In this document: positions 1-9,746 of the stretch, one piece after another
Layout of the letters: each line of letters begins with the position of its first letter
Numbering within the stretch: position 1 is the first letter of the stretch
Source of the DNA: Candidatus Methylacidiphilales bacterium
GTDB taxonomy: Bacteria; Verrucomicrobiota; Verrucomicrobiia; Methylacidiphilales; JAAUTS01
Length of the DNA: 64,000 nt
Direction of reading: 5' to 3'
NCBI GenBank assembly: GCA_028713655.1
Contig: JAQTNW010000007.1
Span: 1-64,000, forward strand
Program-made: the position numbers and the translations under genes
Notes under the pieces: generated by a model
Told to the model about the DNA's origin: nothing
Database searches by the model: none
The model's input: the letters and a program-made list of their open reading frames with translations, nothing else

Positions 1-140
1 GCGGATTTTCCGGAAAAAACCTGCCCATCGGACTGCAACTGATCGGCCCGCATTTTGAGGAAGGAAAACTTTTACAGGCCGCGCACGCCTACGAACAGGC
101 GCACGACTGGTTCAAGCGCCGGCCAAAATTCCAGGAATAA
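1..140 (+). CDS. gatA: Glutamyl-tRNA(Gln) amidotransferase subunit A, C-terminal end (partial)
   Basis: Only the last 45 or so codons are in the window, with the reading frame starting at base 3 and a TAA stop at 138-140. The visible peptide contains [19 protein letters not shown] followed by AHAYEQ, the usual C-terminal signature of the GatA amidase subunit. GatA releases ammonia from glutamine for conversion of Glu-tRNA(Gln), and often Asp-tRNA(Asn), by GatB. The gatB gene begins 23 bases downstream on the same strand, which supports the call. The amidase catalytic residues lie outside the window and cannot be checked. Confidence 0.93.
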   Translation, partial: GFSGKNLPIGLQLIGPHFEEGKLLQAAHAYEQAHDWFKRRPKFQE

Positions 141-163
141 GCGCAAGGATTTGGAAACTCATC

Positions 164-1606
164 ATGCAATACGAAGCTGTTATCGGACTTGAAGTCCACG
201 TCCAGTGCAAGACCGCCACCAAGATGTTTTGCGGTTGCCGCAATGAATTCGGCGGCGAGGTCAACACCCACCTCTGCCCGGTCTGCCTCGGCCTGCCCGG
301 CGCGTTGCCGACCCCGAACATCGACGCGATCCGGAAAACCATCCTCACCGGCCTGATGCTGAAGTGCAACATCGCCGAGCTCTGCAAATTCGACCGCAAA
401 AATTATTTCTATCCGGACATGCCGAAAAATTACCAGATTTCGCAATACGACATGCCCCTCTGCGTCGGCGGTGTGGTCACACTTGAGAAATACGCCTATC
501 CGAAAGACGTACAAAAAGAGGACTACGCCGCAACGCATAAAAACATCCGCCTCGTCCGCATCCACCTCGAGGAAGACGTGGCCAAGTCCTTTCACTTTGA
601 GGATTCCAGCGGAATCGATTTCAACCGCGCCGGCACGCCGTTGATGGAAATTGTTTCCGAGGCGGACATCACGTCGCCGGAAGAGGCCTTCGCTTACCTG
701 ACCACGCTCCGGCAAATCCTGATTTACGGCAACATCAGCGATGCCGACATGGAAAAAGGCCAGCTCCGCTGCGACGTGAACATCAGCGTCCGGCCCGTGG
801 GACAAAAAGAGTTCGGGACCAAGTGCGAGCTGAAAAACCTGAACTCGGTCAGCGGCGTCCGGCGTTCCCTCGCGTATGAAATCCAGCGACAGATCGAAGT
901 GGTCTCCAAAGGCGGAAAAATCATCCAGGAAACCCGGCGTTGGGACGATGCCGCCGGGCAAACCTACGTCATGCGGACAAAGGAAGACGCCCACGATTAC
1001 CGTTATTTCCCCGACCCCGATCTGCTGCCGGTCCGCACCGATCACGGGCTCAAGGATGCGGCCGAAAAACTGTTGCCCGAACTGCCGCGCCAGAAAAAGG
1101 AGCGCTTCCTGCAGGCGTACCAGCTTACGGAATACCAGGCGGAAGTGCTGGCGGCGGACAAATCCCTCAGCGACTACTTTGAACAGGCCGTCGGAATCAG
1201 CAAACATGGTCCGGCCATCGCCAATTATCTGATCAACGATTTTCTAGCGACGGAGCCCGATACAACCCAAATCGTCATCCCCGCCGGACATTTTTCCGAG
1301 TTGGCCGAGTTACTGGCCACCGGGAAGATCAACAGCAAGCAGGCCAAGGAAGTCCTGGCCGACATGCTGGGCAGCCATGAGGCCCCGGCAAAGATCGTCG
1401 AACGCAAGGGCCTGGCCCAGGTGACGAACCTCGGCGAGCTGGAAGCGTTTTGCGACGAAGCCATCCAAGCCAATGAAAAAAGCGTTGCGGATTACAAAGC
1501 CGGGAAGAAAGGCGCCATCAACGCCCTCAAGGGATATGTGATGAAAAAGTCAAAGGGACAGGCCAATCCGGCGCTCGTGGATGAAATTTTACAGAAAAAA
1601 CTGTAA
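164..1606 (+). CDS. gatB: Aspartyl/glutamyl-tRNA amidotransferase subunit B
   Basis: A 480-residue protein of normal GatB length. It opens with IGLEVHVQ (residues 7-14), followed by a zinc-site pattern C23-x-C25 and C38-x-x-C41 leading into CLGLPGALP. The C-terminal YqeY-like tail contains GYVMKKSKGQANP, which binds the tRNA in this family. GatB phosphorylates the misacylated Glu or Asp on tRNA and transfers ammonia delivered by GatA. The gene follows gatA by 23 bases, so the two are very likely co-transcribed. A gatC gene is not visible here. Nothing unusual in length or motifs was seen. Confidence 0.97.
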   Translation: MQYEAVIGLEVHVQCKTATKMFCGCRNEFGGEVNTHLCPVCLGLPGALPTPNIDAIRKTILTGLMLKCNIAELCKFDRKNYFYPDMPKNYQISQYDMPLCVGGVVTLEKYAYPKDVQKEDYAATHKNIRLVRIHLEEDVAKSFHFEDSSGIDFNRAGTPLMEIVSEADITSPEEAFAYLTTLRQILIYGNISDADMEKGQLRCDVNISVRPVGQKEFGTKCELKNLNSVSGVRRSLAYEIQRQIEVVSKGGKIIQETRRWDDAAGQTYVMRTKEDAHDYRYFPDPDLLPVRTDHGLKDAAEKLLPELPRQKKERFLQAYQLTEYQAEVLAADKSLSDYFEQAVGISKHGPAIANYLINDFLATEPDTTQIVIPAGHFSELAELLATGKINSKQAKEVLADMLGSHEAPAKIVERKGLAQVTNLGELEAFCDEAIQANEKSVADYKAGKKGAINALKGYVMKKSKGQANPALVDEILQKKL

Positions 1607-1652
1607 TTCTAACCTTGCAGCTTAAGAGTGGGAGCTTAGCTTTTTTAAAGCC

Positions 1653-3359
1653 ATGTCGGTCAACGACAATTACATCCTGCAATTACTTCTCAGCGCCGGG
1701 CTCATCTCACAGGAAGACCTTGCCGGCGCACGGGTTAAGGCTGCAGAGAGGAATAGTAGCGTCAGCGACGCACTTGTTCACTTGGGCATAGTCAGCGAAA
1801 CCGACATCCTTCAAGAAATGGCCAACGAGGCGGGGACCGAATTCGTCCCCACGATCGAGCACGTCGAAGAAAACGCGATTGTATTGCTTCAAAAAGCCCA
1901 GGCCAAACGTTACAGGGTAGTACCGCTGTCACGTGTCGGCCAATCACTCCGGATCGCCATTTCTGACCCTCTGGATTTTGAAACGCTGGACGCCTTGCGC
2001 CACATCGTCAAACTGGACATCGAGCCCATCGTTGTGCCGCCCGCTGAAATTGACAAAGCCATCGCCCGCTATTACGGGGCGACAGACGAATCCGTGGAAT
2101 CGCTCATCAACAGCTACGGCGACCTGGAGTTGGATGTCAAAACAGACACCAGCGCAACAGCCGCGGAAACCGAATCAGCGGAAGGCGATGCTCCGATCAT
2201 CAAAATGGTTTATGGAGTGATCCTGGACGCCTACCGCCTCAAGGCGAGCGACATTCACCTCGAGCCCTTGGAAAAGCGTTTCCGCTTGCGCTATCGCATG
2301 GATGGCGTGCTGCAGGAAATGCGCGATCCTCCAAAACGGCTGCAGTCCACCATCGTCAGCCGCGTGAAAATCATGTCGAACATGAGCATTGCGGAAAAGC
2401 GCCTCCCGCAGGACGGACGTATCGCACTTGCCATGCAGGACGGCAGCAGTGTGGACCTTCGTGTTTCGAGCATCCCCACGGTTCACGGCGAGTCCATCGT
2501 CATGCGTATTTTGGACAAAACCGGACTGACTCTTGGCCTGCCGCAGTTGGGATTTTTTGCCGATGACCAGGCCACGATGGAAAAAATCCTCGGATTTGCG
2601 GACGGGATATTCCTGGTGACCGGGCCCACCGGCTCGGGCAAATCAACCACCTTGTACGCCTGCCTCAACACCCTGAACAAACCGGACCGAAAAATCATCA
2701 CGGTGGAAGACCCGGTGGAATACGAGCTGCCCGGCATCAACCAGGTGCAGGTTCATGAGGACACGGGCATGACTTTCGCGGCTGCGCTGCGGGCCATGCT
2801 GCGTCAGGCCCCCAACATCATCATGGTCGGGGAAATTCGAGACGCGGAAACAGCCACCATCGCCATTAATGCCTCCCTCACCGGGCACCTCGTCTTCAGC
2901 ACCCTGCACACCAATGACGCGCCAAGCGCGGTCACCCGGCTGATTGACATCGGCGTCAAGCCCTTCCTGGTTTCCTCATCCGTACGGGCGGTCATGGCCC
3001 AGCGCCTGGTGCGGAAGCTGTGCAAAAACTGCTCGCAGCCCAGCATGCCGACCGACGAGGAGTTGCGCGCGCTGAATTTGAATGTTTCACAAATTGCAGA
3101 AGCTAATTTCAGGCATGGCCACGGTTGCGACACTTGCCGCGGCACCGGCTACAAGGGCCGTGGAGGCATCTTTGAAATCTTCATCGTGGATGACGAAATC
3201 CGCACCTTGATCAACGAACAGGCTGGAGTCTCCCAGGTTCGCCAGCGCGCGCGCGACCTGGGCATGAGAACCCTGCGCGAAGACGGGGTCCGCAAAGTCG
3301 TGGCCGGCGCCACCACAGCGGAGGAAATCATCGCCGCCACCATGGGAGACAAAGACTGA
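1653..3359 (+). CDS. PilB/GspE-family type IV pilus or type II secretion ATPase, copy 1
   Basis: 568 residues. The N-terminal third is an MshEN/GSPII_E-type domain, followed by the hexameric ATPase core. Walker A is GPTGSGKS near residue 324, the His-box region reads STLHTNDAPSAVTRLID, and a zinc tetracysteine is formed by CKNC near 456 and CDTC near 492. This class of cytoplasmic ATPase powers pilin polymerisation or type II secretion. The stretch usually written RQDPD just before Walker B reads RQAPN here, while VGEIRD is intact. A second homologue starts 1 base after the stop and a pilC-type gene follows that, so this is an assembly operon. Pilins, PilT and the secretin are not in the window, so pilus versus secretion cannot be decided. 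Confidence 0.93.
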   Translation: MSVNDNYILQLLLSAGLISQEDLAGARVKAAERNSSVSDALVHLGIVSETDILQEMANEAGTEFVPTIEHVEENAIVLLQKAQAKRYRVVPLSRVGQSLRIAISDPLDFETLDALRHIVKLDIEPIVVPPAEIDKAIARYYGATDESVESLINSYGDLELDVKTDTSATAAETESAEGDAPIIKMVYGVILDAYRLKASDIHLEPLEKRFRLRYRMDGVLQEMRDPPKRLQSTIVSRVKIMSNMSIAEKRLPQDGRIALAMQDGSSVDLRVSSIPTVHGESIVMRILDKTGLTLGLPQLGFFADDQATMEKILGFADGIFLVTGPTGSGKSTTLYACLNTLNKPDRKIITVEDPVEYELPGINQVQVHEDTGMTFAAALRAMLRQAPNIIMVGEIRDAETATIAINASLTGHLVFSTLHTNDAPSAVTRLIDIGVKPFLVSSSVRAVMAQRLVRKLCKNCSQPSMPTDEELRALNLNVSQIAEANFRHGHGCDTCRGTGYKGRGGIFEIFIVDDEIRTLINEQAGVSQVRQRARDLGMRTLREDGVRKVVAGATTAEEIIAATMGDKD

Positions 3360-3360
3360 C

Positions 3361-5043
3361 ATGGATACCCGGCTGCTGCTTTCATTCCTGCGCGAGCAGG
3401 GAATCATCCGCGACGAACAGGCCACCGACCTGCTCGAAGAGGCGGAACGTACCGGCAAACCCATCGAACAAGTCATCGCCAACTTCGGCATCCTGACAGA
3501 AGAAGAATTGATGCAGCGGATCGCCGCCAGCATGGGATTGCAGTACGTCGATCTTTCGCAGGCCAACTTCACCCCGGAACTGCTCAGTTGCATTTCCCCG
3601 CAAACCGCGCGCTTGCACGGGGCGCTGCCGGTGGCCGTCACCCCCCAATCCATCACTGTCGCCCTCAAGGACCCGCTGAACTCGCAAACGCTGGATGACC
3701 TGCGCTGGGCCGCCAATAAGGACATCCAGATCGTGTTGGCCCCACTGACGCAAATCGACAACCTGATCGCCCAGTATTACGGGACCGAACAGGGATCGGT
3801 CGATGAGCTGCTTTCACAGTTGGCGGGCGAAGCCCAGTCCGCCTCGGACACAAGCCTGGACGAACTGGGATTAAGCTCGGCGGCCAGCAGCGCGCCCATC
3901 GTCAAATATGTCAACACCATCATCGCCAAGGCGATTCAGGCGCAGGCGAGCGATGTCCATTTTGAGCCGTTTGAAAAGGAATTCAAAATCCGCTACCGCG
4001 TTGACGGCTCCCTTTACGAAATGGCCCCGCCTCCCAAGCGGCTGGCGCTTCCTGTCATCTCCCGCATCAAGGTCATGGCCTCGCTCAACATCGCGGAGCG
4101 GCGAATCCCCCAGGATGGACGCATTCAGACCAGCATGGCCGGCAGGCAGGTGGACCTCCGCGTCTCCACACTCCCAACCCAGCACGGTGAAAGCGTCGTG
4201 CTCCGCGTGCTGGACAGAAGCGTAGTCAATCTCGATCTCGCAAGCCTCGGGATGCCGGACCACCTCTACAAATACATCGTCGAAACCGTCAACAAACCCC
4301 ACGGAATTTTCATCGTCACGGGACCCACGGGCTCCGGAAAAACGACAACGCTGTATTCCTGCATCAAGGAAATCAACACGATCGATACGAAGATCCTCAC
4401 CGTGGAAGATCCTGTGGAATATGAACTGGAAGGCATCCAGCAAGTCCAGGTGCAGGAAAGCATCGGCTTGACCTTCGCCCGCTCCCTGCGCGCCTTTCTC
4501 CGTCAGGACCCGGACCGCATCCTCGTCGGCGAAACACGCGACCTGGAAACGGCCCAAATCGCCATCCAATCCTCCCTCACGGGGCATTTGGTACTCACCA
4601 GCTTGCACACCAACGATGCGCCCGGCGCGATCACCCGGCTCATTGATATGGGTGTGGAACCCTTCCTGATTGCCGCCACGCTTGAAGGCGTGCTCGGACA
4701 GCGCCTGATCCGCAAAATCTGCCCGAAATGCAAGACGCCCTACGAACCAACGGAAAGCGTTCTTGCACAAATCGGCCTCACCGCCCATGATGTGGGCGAC
4801 AAAGCGTTCTATTATGGAGCTGGCTGCGAGAATTGCAATCAAACCGGATACAAGGGCCGGAAGGGAATTTATGAACTGCTGGACATTCGCGAACCCATCC
4901 GCCAACTCATCACCGGCAAAGCTCCGACGGTTGTCATCCGCCAAAAAGCCATCGAGCTCGGCATGGTCACCCTCAGACAGGACGGCCTCAGAAGCATTTT
5001 TGACGGACAGACGTCGATCGAAGAAATCCTAAAATATACCTAA
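3361..5043 (+). CDS. PilB/GspE-family type IV pilus or type II secretion ATPase, copy 2
   Basis: 560 residues with the same architecture as its upstream neighbour: an N-terminal MshEN-like region, then Walker A GPTGSGKT near residue 320, RQDPDRILVGETRD around Walker B, SLHTNDAPGAITRLIDMG, and two zinc CxxC pairs (CPKC near 453, CENC near 488) before the YKGRKGIYELL stretch. It keeps the canonical RQDPD that copy 1 has lost. The start codon lies 1 base after the preceding stop, so translation is probably coupled. The two proteins are clearly paralogous but diverged, which points to an old duplication with possible division of labour rather than a recent copy. Confidence 0.93.
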   Translation: MDTRLLLSFLREQGIIRDEQATDLLEEAERTGKPIEQVIANFGILTEEELMQRIAASMGLQYVDLSQANFTPELLSCISPQTARLHGALPVAVTPQSITVALKDPLNSQTLDDLRWAANKDIQIVLAPLTQIDNLIAQYYGTEQGSVDELLSQLAGEAQSASDTSLDELGLSSAASSAPIVKYVNTIIAKAIQAQASDVHFEPFEKEFKIRYRVDGSLYEMAPPPKRLALPVISRIKVMASLNIAERRIPQDGRIQTSMAGRQVDLRVSTLPTQHGESVVLRVLDRSVVNLDLASLGMPDHLYKYIVETVNKPHGIFIVTGPTGSGKTTTLYSCIKEINTIDTKILTVEDPVEYELEGIQQVQVQESIGLTFARSLRAFLRQDPDRILVGETRDLETAQIAIQSSLTGHLVLTSLHTNDAPGAITRLIDMGVEPFLIAATLEGVLGQRLIRKICPKCKTPYEPTESVLAQIGLTAHDVGDKAFYYGAGCENCNQTGYKGRKGIYELLDIREPIRQLITGKAPTVVIRQKAIELGMVTLRQDGLRSIFDGQTSIEEILKYT

Positions 5044-5045
5044 CC

Positions 5046-6371
5046 ATGCCCACTTTTAGTTACACAGCCGTCGATTCCACCGGACAACAAAAAACCGGCA
5101 ACCTCGACGCTCCCAATTCCGCCGAAGCCACGGCCCGGATCAAGCAGTTGGGGCTGTTCCCCACAACGGTGATAGAAGCCACCAAATCCGCCGCAGCCAT
5201 GCCTACGCGCGTAGCCGTCAAAAAAGGATTTTCGCTTTCCTTCGGCCAGCCCAAGGTCAAAGGCAAAACCCTCATGGTGTTTACACGGCAGTTGGCCACC
5301 CTGATCGACGCCGGCCTACCTCTCCTGCGCAGCCTGAAAACCCTCCTCAAACAGGAAAAAAATCTGGCGCTCAAAAACTCCATGCACAACCTTTCGGACT
5401 CTGTCGAAAGCGGCAGCACCTTTTCCGAAGCCCTGGCCCAACACCCGCACATCTTCAACAAATTGTACGTCAACATGGTCAAGGCCGGCGAGCTCGGCGG
5501 CGTGCTCGAAGTCGTCCTGGGCCGCCTGGCGGAATTCCAGGAAAAATCACAAAAAATCCGCAGCAAAGTCGTCTCGGCCATGGTTTATCCGGTTGTCGTT
5601 CTCGTCATTGCCGTCGGCATTCTGGCCTTTTTGCTCCTTTTTATCGTCCCGAAATTTGAAGCCATTTTTAATGACATGCTCAACGGCAAACCCCTGCCCG
5701 GCCTGACGGTCATGGTCATCGACGCCAGCAAGCTGGTCCAGTTTTTGGTCTGGCCCCCCTCCATAGAAGCCAACAAGCTTCCCATAGACGCCCTTCAATG
5801 GATTCAATTCCCGATTCCCTACCTCCCGATCGTCATCGCAGCCGCCGTTATAGGCTGGAAAATATTCAGCAACCTCCCCGCAGGGGCCATGATGTTGGAC
5901 CGCTGGAAGCTCAAACTCCCCCTCTTTGGCGACCTTATCAATAAAACCGCCATCGCCCGCTTCTCCCGCACGCTCGGAACTTTGGTTTCCAGCGGCGTGC
6001 CCATTCTTCAGGCCTTGAATATCACCAAGGAAACATCCGGCAACATCGTCATTGCGGACGCCATTGCAAAAATCCATGAAAGCGTCAAGGAAGGCGAATC
6101 CATGGTTGACCCCCTCGAGGCCAGCGGCCTCTTCCCACCCATGGTGGTCAGTATGATCCAGGTCGGCGAGGAAACGGGCCAGTTGCCCGACATGTTGACC
6201 AAGGTCGCCGATGTGTACGAAGAAGAAGTTGATATCACAGTCACCGGCCTCACCTCATTGCTCGAACCGATCATGATCGTCTTTCTGGCTTTGATCGTGG
6301 GCACGATCGTCATCGCGCTCTTCCTGCCCCTCATCAGCATCATCACCCAGCTCCAGCAAAATACGAGTTGA
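5046..6371 (+). CDS. PilC/GspF-family inner-membrane platform protein
   Basis: 441 residues. The N terminus FSYTAVDSTGQQKTGNLDA is typical of PilC/GspF. Two T2SSF domains follow, each ending in membrane segments: one near residues 180-205 (VVSAMVYPVVVLVIAVGILAF), one near 260-280, and a C-terminal one in TSLLEPIMIVFLALIVGTIV. The protein sits in the inner membrane and couples the ATPase to pilin extraction. It starts 2 bases after the second ATPase gene, completing an ATPase-ATPase-platform operon. No pilin gene follows; the next gene is convergent. Confidence 0.93.
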   Translation: MPTFSYTAVDSTGQQKTGNLDAPNSAEATARIKQLGLFPTTVIEATKSAAAMPTRVAVKKGFSLSFGQPKVKGKTLMVFTRQLATLIDAGLPLLRSLKTLLKQEKNLALKNSMHNLSDSVESGSTFSEALAQHPHIFNKLYVNMVKAGELGGVLEVVLGRLAEFQEKSQKIRSKVVSAMVYPVVVLVIAVGILAFLLLFIVPKFEAIFNDMLNGKPLPGLTVMVIDASKLVQFLVWPPSIEANKLPIDALQWIQFPIPYLPIVIAAAVIGWKIFSNLPAGAMMLDRWKLKLPLFGDLINKTAIARFSRTLGTLVSSGVPILQALNITKETSGNIVIADAIAKIHESVKEGESMVDPLEASGLFPPMVVSMIQVGEETGQLPDMLTKVADVYEEEVDITVTGLTSLLEPIMIVFLALIVGTIVIALFLPLISIITQLQQNTS

Positions 6372-6374
6372 GTG

Positions 6375-6395
6375 GCTTGGACGTCCCGTCCAAGC
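6375..6395 (+). terminator. Perfect 9-bp hairpin after the pilC-type gene
   Basis: GCTTGGACG (6375-6383), a 3-base loop and CGTCCAAGC (6387-6395) form a perfect stem starting 3 bases after the stop codon. No T-run follows, so it may be a stabilising or bidirectional end between the convergent pilC and cusA genes rather than a classical intrinsic terminator. The rest of the 186-base gap holds a low-complexity stretch (6446-6480) and, at 6533-6557, one copy of the repeat that also flanks dinB. Confidence 0.5.
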
Positions 6396-6557
6396 ATAGG
6401 GCTCGTAGGAACCATTTTTTGCCACTGATATAATCCAAGGCAACCACTCCAACTCTATCTCTTACTCTTACTCCTAACCTTAATCCCACACTTCCCCGCA
6501 ACCATTGCTTTCCACATCAGGGCTCTCTATGCACTCGCGACGCATGTCGGAGTTGCG

Positions 6558-9500
6558 TCAACTGCCTTTTGTCTTCGCCAGTCCGGGACTCCGCCAGAGC
6601 AGATAAATCACCGGATACAATAAAAGCTCCAGAATGGCCGAGGTCACAACCCCGCCGACCATCGGCGTGGCAATGCGCTTCATCACGTCCGCTCCGGTGC
6701 CCGTGCTCCACAAAATCGGCAGCAAACCGAACAAAATCGCGCAGACCGTCATCATCTTGGGCCGGATGCGCTGCACCGCCCCTTCCCGGATCGCAGCTAT
6801 AAGATCCGATTGCGAATTCATCCGGCCCTGCGCCTTGTGCTCGTCGTACGCCTGGTCCAGATAAAGCAGCATGACCACCCCGGTCTCCGCATCAATGCCC
6901 GCCAGCGCAATCAGCCCGACAGCCACCGCCACGCTCATGTTGTAGCCAAGGAGATACAACAACCAAAAAGCGCCAATCAACGAAAAAGGCACTGCCAAAA
7001 AGACAATCCCGGTCCGTATCAGGGAACGGGTGTTCATATAGATCAGAATGAAAATAATCAGCAGTGTGAACGGCACGATCAGCATCAGGCGTTCCTTGGC
7101 GCGCAGGAAATATTCAAACGAGCCCGCCCATTCCATGAAATAGCCCGTCGGGAATTTGACTTTTTCACGGATTTGCTCCGCTGCTTTTTGTACAAAACCC
7201 ACCATGTCAGACGCCGTCGTATCCACAAACACAAAGCCGACCAACTGGCCGTTTTCACTGCGCACTTCCGGAGGACCGAAGGTGTAGCGAATGTCGGCAA
7301 CTTCAGACAACGGAATTTGCGCGCCTTGCGGCGTGCCGACCAAAATACGGCCCAGCGCCGAAATATCATCCCGATAATCGCGCGCATAACGCACGGCCAC
7401 CGGGTAGCGTTCCCGCCCCTCGACCGTCCGGGTGATCGTGCTGCCGCCCACCGCCATCTCCAGCACATCATTGATGTCCTCCACCCTGAGCCCATAACGG
7501 GCCAGGGCCTCACGCTTGACAGTGACATCCAGATAGCGCCCACCCAACGCCCGTTCCGCAAAAACGCTTCGCACATCCGGAAAACCGGTCAAAGCCTGTT
7601 CGATCTCTTCACCGACAGCGTTGATTTGTCCAAGATCCTTCCCATAAATCTTGATCCCCAGATTGGAACGAAACCCCGTGGTCAGCATCTGGGTCCGGGT
7701 CTGGATCGGCATCCAAAACACATTGGCTAGGCCCGGTAATTTCAACTTTTCATTCATCTCCGCAATCAGCTTTTCCCAGGTCATGCCCGCAGGCCATTCC
7801 TCCTTCGGTTTGAGCTGGATCGTGGTCTCGAACATCGACAGCGGCGCTGGATCGGTGGCCGTCTCCGCCTGGCCTGCCTTGCCAAAGGCTGATTTTACCT
7901 CTGGGAATTCCATGATCATCCGGTCTTGCACGTTCAGGACACGCGAGACTTCGCTGATGGCCATGCCCGGGGTCGCGGTCGGCATGAAAAGAATGGTGCC
8001 TTCGTTCAGGGGCGGCATGAACTCGGAACCCAATTTCAAAACCGGATACGCGGTCGTGCCCAATATGACAAGCGCCAGCAAAAGCACCGGCCAACGGAAT
8101 TTCAAAACCAATTCCACCAGGGGCTTGTAAATCCAAATCAGAAAACGGTTGACCGGATTTTTCGCCTCGGGCGCGATTTTACCCCGGATGAACCAGAGCA
8201 TCAGCACCGGGACCAGAGTCACCGACAGCAGCGCCGCGAAGAACATCGAAAACGTCTTGGTAAACGCCAGCGGCTGGAACAGACGGCCCTCCTGAGCCTC
8301 CAGCGTGAAGACCGGGATAAACGAAACTGTGATCACCAGCAGCGAGAAAAACAGGGGCCGCCCCACTTTCATGGCCGCTTCCAAAATGACCTGTGTGCGA
8401 TGCTCGCCGCTGGGATCGACCCCTCCGGCAGCTTCGCGCGCCTTTTCCAGGTGTTTGTGCGCGTTTTCAATCATGATGATCGCCGCGTCAATCATGGCCC
8501 CGATGGCGATGGCAATGCCGCCGAGCGACATGATATTCGCCGTAAGATTCAAGTGCTGAAAGGGTATGAAAGACAACACAATCGCCACCGGCAGCATGAC
8601 AATCGCCACCATGGAACTTCTGAAGTGCCAGAGGAACAGAATGCAAACCAGGGCGACAATCACGCATTCCTCGATCAGCTTTTCACGGAGCGTATCGATC
8701 GACTTCTCGATCAGTTCGGAGCGGTCATAGACCGGAACAACCTTCACACCCGGAGGCAGCGCAGGTTCCAGATCCTTGAGCTTCTTTTTGACGCCGTTGA
8801 TGACATTGAGGGCGTTTTCCCCATACCGCATCACGATGACTCCGCCGACTGTTTCCCCCCGCCCATTGTAGTCCGCCACACCCTGGCGCATCTCGGCCCC
8901 AAACGACACCGTGCCCAGATGTTTGATCAGGATTGGATCTCCGGTACTGTCGGTTTTGACCGCGACATGCTCAATATCCTCAAGGGATTTGAAATAACCG
9001 CGGCCCCGGATGTAAAACTCCGTCGTCGCCACCTCAAACGTCTTGCCTCCCACGTCGCGGTTGCTTTTTTGCACCGCTTCGACCACTTCCTGAATCGTCA
9101 CCTTGTGGCTCAGAAGCGCATTGGGATCGAGGTTGATCTGGTACTGCTTGACATAACCTCCTACTGTCGCAACTTCGGAAACGCCCTTGACCGAGCCCAG
9201 CGCGTAACGCAACGTCCAGTCCTGGAATGTGCGGAGCTGAGCGAGATCGTTTTTGCCCGATTCATCCACCAACGCGTATTCGTACACCCACCCGACACCG
9301 GTGGCGTCCGGGCCGATGGTCGGATTCACCCCCTCAGGCAGCGTGCCGCGCACCGAATTCAAGTATTCGATGACCCGCGACCGCGCCCAATAAATGTCCG
9401 TCCCGTCCTCAAAAATCACATAGACGAAGGATTTTCCAAAAATCGATTCCCCACGCACAAACTTGACCTTGGGCGCCGAGATGAATTTGCTCGAGATGGG

Positions 9501-9746
9501 ATATGTGATCTGATCTTCGATCAGCGTCGGACTGCGCCCTTCCCACTCGGTATAAACAATCACCTGGACATCCGAAAGATCCGGAATGGCATCCAACGGA
9601 GTGTGCCGGATTGAGTTGAAGCCCCAGGCAACCCCGAGGATAACCAGGATGCAAACCAGGAAAGGATTCCGCCCGCTCCAGACAGTGAGACGTTCAATCC
9701 AACTGGATGGCTGATCCGAAGGTGTGCGAGATTTTGACGCGTTCAA
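6558..9746 (-). CDS. cusA: Cu/Ag-type heavy-metal RND efflux transporter (CusA/CzcA family)
   Basis: 1062 residues, the full length for a heavy-metal RND pump with twelve membrane helices and two large periplasmic loops. The TM4 region reads GGIAIAIGAMIDAAIIMIENAHK, which matches the CusA (monovalent copper/silver) subtype better than the CzcA divalent subtype. The N-terminal RNPFLVCILVILGVAWG and the DLSDVQVIVYTEW stretch are family hallmarks. The start is a TTG at 9744-9746 that overlaps the cusB stop (TTGA), so the two are translationally coupled. It is the last gene of a five-gene operon with its own ECF sigma module. No outer-membrane channel (CusC/TolC type) follows. Confidence 0.95.
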   Translation of the reverse strand: MNASKSRTPSDQPSSWIERLTVWSGRNPFLVCILVILGVAWGFNSIRHTPLDAIPDLSDVQVIVYTEWEGRSPTLIEDQITYPISSKFISAPKVKFVRGESIFGKSFVYVIFEDGTDIYWARSRVIEYLNSVRGTLPEGVNPTIGPDATGVGWVYEYALVDESGKNDLAQLRTFQDWTLRYALGSVKGVSEVATVGGYVKQYQINLDPNALLSHKVTIQEVVEAVQKSNRDVGGKTFEVATTEFYIRGRGYFKSLEDIEHVAVKTDSTGDPILIKHLGTVSFGAEMRQGVADYNGRGETVGGVIVMRYGENALNVINGVKKKLKDLEPALPPGVKVVPVYDRSELIEKSIDTLREKLIEECVIVALVCILFLWHFRSSMVAIVMLPVAIVLSFIPFQHLNLTANIMSLGGIAIAIGAMIDAAIIMIENAHKHLEKAREAAGGVDPSGEHRTQVILEAAMKVGRPLFFSLLVITVSFIPVFTLEAQEGRLFQPLAFTKTFSMFFAALLSVTLVPVLMLWFIRGKIAPEAKNPVNRFLIWIYKPLVELVLKFRWPVLLLALVILGTTAYPVLKLGSEFMPPLNEGTILFMPTATPGMAISEVSRVLNVQDRMIMEFPEVKSAFGKAGQAETATDPAPLSMFETTIQLKPKEEWPAGMTWEKLIAEMNEKLKLPGLANVFWMPIQTRTQMLTTGFRSNLGIKIYGKDLGQINAVGEEIEQALTGFPDVRSVFAERALGGRYLDVTVKREALARYGLRVEDINDVLEMAVGGSTITRTVEGRERYPVAVRYARDYRDDISALGRILVGTPQGAQIPLSEVADIRYTFGPPEVRSENGQLVGFVFVDTTASDMVGFVQKAAEQIREKVKFPTGYFMEWAGSFEYFLRAKERLMLIVPFTLLIIFILIYMNTRSLIRTGIVFLAVPFSLIGAFWLLYLLGYNMSVAVAVGLIALAGIDAETGVVMLLYLDQAYDEHKAQGRMNSQSDLIAAIREGAVQRIRPKMMTVCAILFGLLPILWSTGTGADVMKRIATPMVGGVVTSAILELLLYPVIYLLWRSPGLAKTKGS

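Noticed and set aside
7926-9614. A 562-codon open frame on the plus strand opposite cusA
   Set aside because: It lies fully antisense to a well-supported RND pump gene, its translation is Arg/His/Gln-rich with no recognisable domain, and GC-rich genes often leave such shadow frames.
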